Translations under genes and position numbers: made by a program
Notes under the pieces: generated by a model
What the model saw: only the letters and a program-made list of their open reading frames with translations
Databases searched by the model: none
What the model was told of the DNA's origin: nothing
Assembly: GCF_022601675.1 (NCBI RefSeq)
Contig: NZ_JAKVIL010000013.1
Span: forward strand, 1 to 64,000
DNA: 64,000 bases
Direction of reading: 5' to 3'
DNA from: Ancylobacter gelatini
GTDB taxonomy: Bacteria > Pseudomonadota > Alphaproteobacteria > Rhizobiales > Xanthobacteraceae
Shown here: positions 61,241-64,000 of the stretch, one piece after another
Layout of the letters: each line of letters opens with the position of its first letter
How positions within the stretch are numbered: position 1 is the stretch's first letter

Positions 61241-61283
61241 CGGCGACGCGCCGTCCTACGATAAGGATAATAATGTTGCGCAT
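61227..61283 (-). CDS. ilv operon leader peptide
   Basis: This 18-residue peptide, MRNIIILIVGRRVAAETA, contains three Ile in a row plus a further Ile, a Leu and two Val. A run of the regulated amino acids is the signature of a translation-coupled attenuator. GGAG lies 7 bases before the ATG, and the stop codon lies within the first hairpin. The terminator hairpin follows 33 bases after the stop, ahead of ilvI. When charged Ile, Leu or Val tRNA is scarce, the ribosome should stall here and prevent terminator formation. It is too short to be found by ordinary gene calling. Confidence 0.9.
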   Translation of the reverse strand: MRNIIILIVGRRVAAETA

Positions 61284-61444
61284 TGGAGCGCTCCGTCTTC
61301 GTAAAGTTGCGCGACCTGTACAGCCCGTCGCCGGGCGCGTCAAGCCGCAGATGATTTCATCGGCATAATGTCGAACGATCAAGCACTTTTCGTGGCGGCG
61401 TCCTGCCGCTATACCGGCCTTTGCCAACAGGAGTTTCCCCCTTC

Positions 61445-62260
61445 ATGACGCAGATGCGGCTGGTCATCGTCGGCGCCGGTGGGCGCATGGGCCGGGCGCT
61501 GATGCGTGCGGTGATGGAAGCTCCCGACCTCGCTCTTGCCGGCGCTGTCGAGCATGCCGGCTCGGAGAATATCGGCCGCGATGTCGGCGAGCTGACAGGC
61601 ACGGGCCCAACCGGCATGACGGTCAGCGACGACGCGCTGGAGCTGTTCTCGCGCGCGGAAGGCGTGATCGACTTCACCACGCCGCAGGCCAGCGTGATCT
61701 TCGCGGCTCTGGCCGCGCAGGCCCGCATCGTGCATGTCGTCGGCACCACGGGCTGCACGCCGGAGGACGATGCGCGCATAGCCGCGGCCTCGCGCCATGC
61801 CACGGTGATCAAGTCCGGCAATATGAGCCTCGGCGTCAATCTTCTGGCCGCGCTGGTCAAGCGGGCCGCCCGCGCGCTGAACGAGGATTTCGACATCGAA
61901 ATCGTCGAGATGCATCATCGCGCCAAGGTGGACGCGCCGTCCGGTACCGCGCTGCTGCTGGGCGAGGCCGCCGCCGAAGGGCGCGACATCGCGCTGACTG
62001 AGCATGGTGTATTCACCCGCCACGGCCATACCGGTGCGCGCAACGCCGGCGATATCGGCTTCGCCACGCTGCGCGGCGGTACGGTGGTGGGCGAGCATTC
62101 GGTGATCTTCGCCGGTCCGGGCGAACGCATCGAGTTGGCGCACAAGGCCGAGGATCGCATGATCTTCGCCCGCGGCGCGCTGGCTGCCGCCCGCTGGGGC
62201 CGAGGCCGCAAGCCGGGCCTCTATTCCATGTCCGATGTGCTCGGCCTCACCGAGTCCTGA
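61445..62260 (+). CDS. dapB: 4-hydroxy-tetrahydrodipicolinate reductase
   Basis: This 271-residue NAD(P)H-dependent reductase acts in the lysine and diaminopimelate pathway. It has the nucleotide-binding [38 protein letters not shown], the catalytic [25 protein letters not shown] with its His-His and Lys, and [23 protein letters not shown]. The ATG at 61445 sits 13 bases after AGGAG, a long spacing; MRLV, three codons on, could be an alternative start. It is divergent from the ilv leader and transcribed together with gpmA, 59 bases downstream. Confidence 0.96.
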   Translation: MTQMRLVIVGAGGRMGRALMRAVMEAPDLALAGAVEHAGSENIGRDVGELTGTGPTGMTVSDDALELFSRAEGVIDFTTPQASVIFAALAAQARIVHVVGTTGCTPEDDARIAAASRHATVIKSGNMSLGVNLLAALVKRAARALNEDFDIEIVEMHHRAKVDAPSGTALLLGEAAAEGRDIALTEHGVFTRHGHTGARNAGDIGFATLRGGTVVGEHSVIFAGPGERIELAHKAEDRMIFARGALAAARWGRGRKPGLYSMSDVLGLTES

Positions 62261-62319
62261 ACCCGAACGACGCCTACCGTCCCGTCCCGCCCCGTCCCGA
62301 TCCGACCGGAGACTGCCCG

Positions 62320-62943
62320 ATGTCCGACCGCCTTCTCGTGCTCGTCCGCCATGGCCAGAGCGAATGGAACCTCAAGAACCTGTTCACCGGCTGGCGCGAC
62401 CCGGACCTCACCGAGCTTGGTGTTGAAGAGGCGAAGGCCGCCGGCAAGCGGCTGAAGGCGGAGGGTTTTCAGTTCGACGTTGCCTACACGTCGGAGCTGT
62501 CGCGCGCGCAGAAGACGCTTGATCTCGCGCTTGCCGAACTCGGCCAGACCGGCATTCCGATCACCCGCGACATCGCCCTGAACGAGCGCGACTATGGCGA
62601 CTTGTCGGGTTTGAACAAGGATGACGCGCGCCAGAAATGGGGCGAGGAGCAGGTGCTGATCTGGCGCCGCTCCTATGACGTGCCCCCGCCCGGCGGCGAG
62701 AGCCTGAAGGACACGGTAGCGCGCACGCTGCCCTATTATGTGCAGGAAATCCTGCCGCAGGTGCTGCGCGGCAATCGCGTGCTGGTGACCGCGCATGGCA
62801 ATTCGCTGCGCGCGCTGATCATGGTGCTGGAGAAGCTGTCGCCCGAAGGCATCCTCAAGCGCGAGCTGGCGACCGGCGTGCCGGTGATCTACCGGCTGAA
62901 CGCGGATTCCACCGTCGCCAGCGTCGTCGATCTCGCCCGCTGA
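62320..62943 (+). CDS. gpmA: 2,3-bisphosphoglycerate-dependent phosphoglycerate mutase
   Basis: This 207-residue enzyme interconverts 3- and 2-phosphoglycerate in glycolysis and gluconeogenesis. It contains [30 protein letters not shown] with the phospho-accepting His, [55 protein letters not shown], and the second catalytic His in [20 protein letters not shown]. It is shorter than the E. coli form (about 250 residues), as is normal for alphaproteobacteria. A GGAG-type site precedes the ATG. It follows dapB. Confidence 0.96.
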   Translation: MSDRLLVLVRHGQSEWNLKNLFTGWRDPDLTELGVEEAKAAGKRLKAEGFQFDVAYTSELSRAQKTLDLALAELGQTGIPITRDIALNERDYGDLSGLNKDDARQKWGEEQVLIWRRSYDVPPPGGESLKDTVARTLPYYVQEILPQVLRGNRVLVTAHGNSLRALIMVLEKLSPEGILKRELATGVPVIYRLNADSTVASVVDLAR

Positions 62944-63136
62944 ACCGGCGCTTTCGGCGCGCCGATGGCGGCGCGTCGGCGGCCGGCCGGCATGATGGCG
63001 GCGCGCGGCTCCTGCGCCCGCCCGCCTCTTCTCTCGGGAGCACGAAGGGGCTAACAAGGCGCTCGCCCCGAACCGGACGGCGCGCGGGGATTGTCGTCCC
63101 CGCCGCCCGCGGGCAACTCCGCAGGCCGCACGTTCC

Positions 63137-64000
63137 ATGCTGAAGTCCTTCTTCTCCTACTATCGCCCCTATCGGACCCTGTTCCTGGTCGACTTCGGCT
63201 GCGCCGTGCTGTCCGGCGTGCTCGAACTCGGCTTCCCCATGGCGATGAAGGCCTTTGTCGACCTGCTGCTGCCGCGCGGCGACCTTCAGCTCATCCTGCT
63301 GGCCGCCCTCGGCCTGCTGGCGATCTACGCGCTCAACAGCGCCTTGATGGGGATCGTGACCTATTGGGGCCATGTGCTCGGCATCAACATCGAGACCGCG
63401 ATGCGGGCGAAGGCCTTCGCCCATCTCCAGAAGCTCTCCTTCCGCTTCTTCGACAATTACAAGACCGGGCATCTGGTGGCGCGCGTCACCAAGGACCTCG
63501 AGGAGATCGGCGAGGTTGCCCATCACGGGCCGGAGGACCTGTTCATCGCGGTGATGACCTTCGTCGGGGCCTTCGTGCTGATGCTCTGGGTGCACCCGCC
63601 GCTGGCCTATCTCACGGCGCTGATCGTGCCGCTCACCGCCTTCGTGGTGGCGCGCTATGGCGGGCGGATGACGCGGAACTGGCAGGAGCAGTTCGGCCGC
63701 ATCGGTGCCTTCAATGTCCGGCTGGAGGAGAATATCGGCGGCATCCGCGTGGTGCAGGCCTTCGCCAACGAGGCGCACGAGACCCGGCTGTTCGCCGTCG
63801 ACAATGCCGGCTACCGCGCCGCCAAGCTCGACGCCTACCGCCTGATGGCGGCGAGCCAGGCGCTGAACTACCTGGCGATGCGGCTGGTGCAGCTCACCGT
63901 GATGCTGGCGGGCGCGTGGTATGTGGTCGAGGGCGGGCTGACGATCGGCGGCTTTGTCGGCTTCCTGCTGCTGGTCGGGGTGTTCTACCGCCCGCTCGAC
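63137..64000 (+). CDS. ABC exporter, half-transporter of the MsbA/multidrug type, N-terminal part
   Basis: The reading frame from the ATG at 63137 is open for 288 codons to the window edge, so only the membrane domain is present. It has the N-terminal SFFSYYRPYRTLFLVDF, helices around VLELGFPMAMKAFVDLLL and LLAIYALNSALMGIVTYWG, and the exporter coupling block HLQKLSFRFFDNYKTGHLVARVTKDLEEIGE. The long cytoplasmic loops RLEENIGGIRVVQAFANEAHE and GGLTIGGFVGFLLLVGVFYRP are typical of ABCB-type half transporters. The ATPase domain should follow outside the window. Whether it exports lipid or drugs is unknown. Confidence 0.9.
   Translation, partial: MLKSFFSYYRPYRTLFLVDFGCAVLSGVLELGFPMAMKAFVDLLLPRGDLQLILLAALGLLAIYALNSALMGIVTYWGHVLGINIETAMRAKAFAHLQKLSFRFFDNYKTGHLVARVTKDLEEIGEVAHHGPEDLFIAVMTFVGAFVLMLWVHPPLAYLTALIVPLTAFVVARYGGRMTRNWQEQFGRIGAFNVRLEENIGGIRVVQAFANEAHETRLFAVDNAGYRAAKLDAYRLMAASQALNYLAMRLVQLTVMLAGAWYVVEGGLTIGGFVGFLLLVGVFYRPLD

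Noticed and set aside
61227-61427. Longer minus-strand frame through the ilv leader
   Set aside because: The longer version begins inside the dapB upstream region without a ribosome binding site. The 18-residue peptide from 61283 has both a site and the regulatory codons.

Overview
The window comes from a high-GC alphaproteobacterial chromosome, most likely a Xanthobacteraceae-type member of the Hyphomicrobiales (Ancylobacter, Starkeya or Xanthobacter relatives). This placement is inferred from the block lptC-lptA-lptB-rpoN-hpf-ptsN, the run rpmH-rnpA-yidC-engB, the dctA/dctBD arrangement, intergenic palindromes of a type common in this order, and GC-rich codon use. It was not tested by database search. 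About 60 genes are called. Nearly all look like chromosomal core or ordinary accessory genes. There is no rRNA, CRISPR array, insertion sequence or prophage.

Layout. 1-5041: C4-dicarboxylate uptake, with the start of a malic enzyme gene at the left edge, dctA, and divergent dctB-dctD. The dctA/dctB gap holds a textbook sigma-54 promoter and two DctD-type inverted repeats. 5073-7418: glutathione-dependent formaldehyde oxidation (frmR-frmA-frmB). 7823-11857: cytochrome bo-type quinol oxidase (cyoABCD) ending in a hairpin. 12081-15354: an AaeB/AaeX/AaeA-like efflux system. 15397-18199: OsmC, an alpha/beta hydrolase and an iron-dependent alcohol dehydrogenase, facing a GntR-regulated sugar-type ABC importer with a DJ-1 protein (18328-23313). 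23668-23744: tRNA-Arg(ACG). 23911-26769: a secreted glycosidase-like protein and a histidine kinase, followed by a five-copy 13-bp tandem repeat.

27066-30319: rpmH-rnpA-yidC-engB from a clear sigma-70 promoter. 30424-31860: a zinc alcohol dehydrogenase and an HTH protein. 32008-37568 (minus strand): lptCAB-rpoN-hpf-ptsN. 37687-40253: RNase D, ubiA and a periplasmic hypothetical protein. 40358-44033: rsmE, a YbdK-type carboxylate-amine ligase and gshA. 44065-46436: a LysR regulator, a DUF1127 protein with a structured 3' UTR, and a phosphoesterase. 46449-54849: polyamine-type genes (puuA-like, potA/H/I-like, puuB-like) with mutL between them, then a DedA protein. 54896-55382: a BrnT/BrnA-like toxin-antitoxin pair whose toxin has a nonsense codon. 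55552-61283: ilvC, a TetR/MFS pair, ilvN and ilvI, with an Ile/Leu/Val-rich leader peptide and attenuator in front of ilvI. 61445-64000: dapB, gpmA and the start of an ABC exporter cut by the window edge.

How the parts connect. DctB/DctD and RpoN (encoded here) should drive dctA, and malic enzyme would feed imported malate toward pyruvate. gshA supplies the glutathione used by FrmA and FrmB. IlvI, IlvN and IlvC form the shared early part of branched-chain amino acid synthesis. I saw no convincing wholly new system. The features most worth following up are the dct regulatory region, the ilv leader, the broken BrnT, the DUF1127-linked hairpins, the palindromic element covering the potI ribosome binding site, the 13-bp repeat array, and the uncharacterised sugar-ABC/DJ-1/alcohol dehydrogenase locus.
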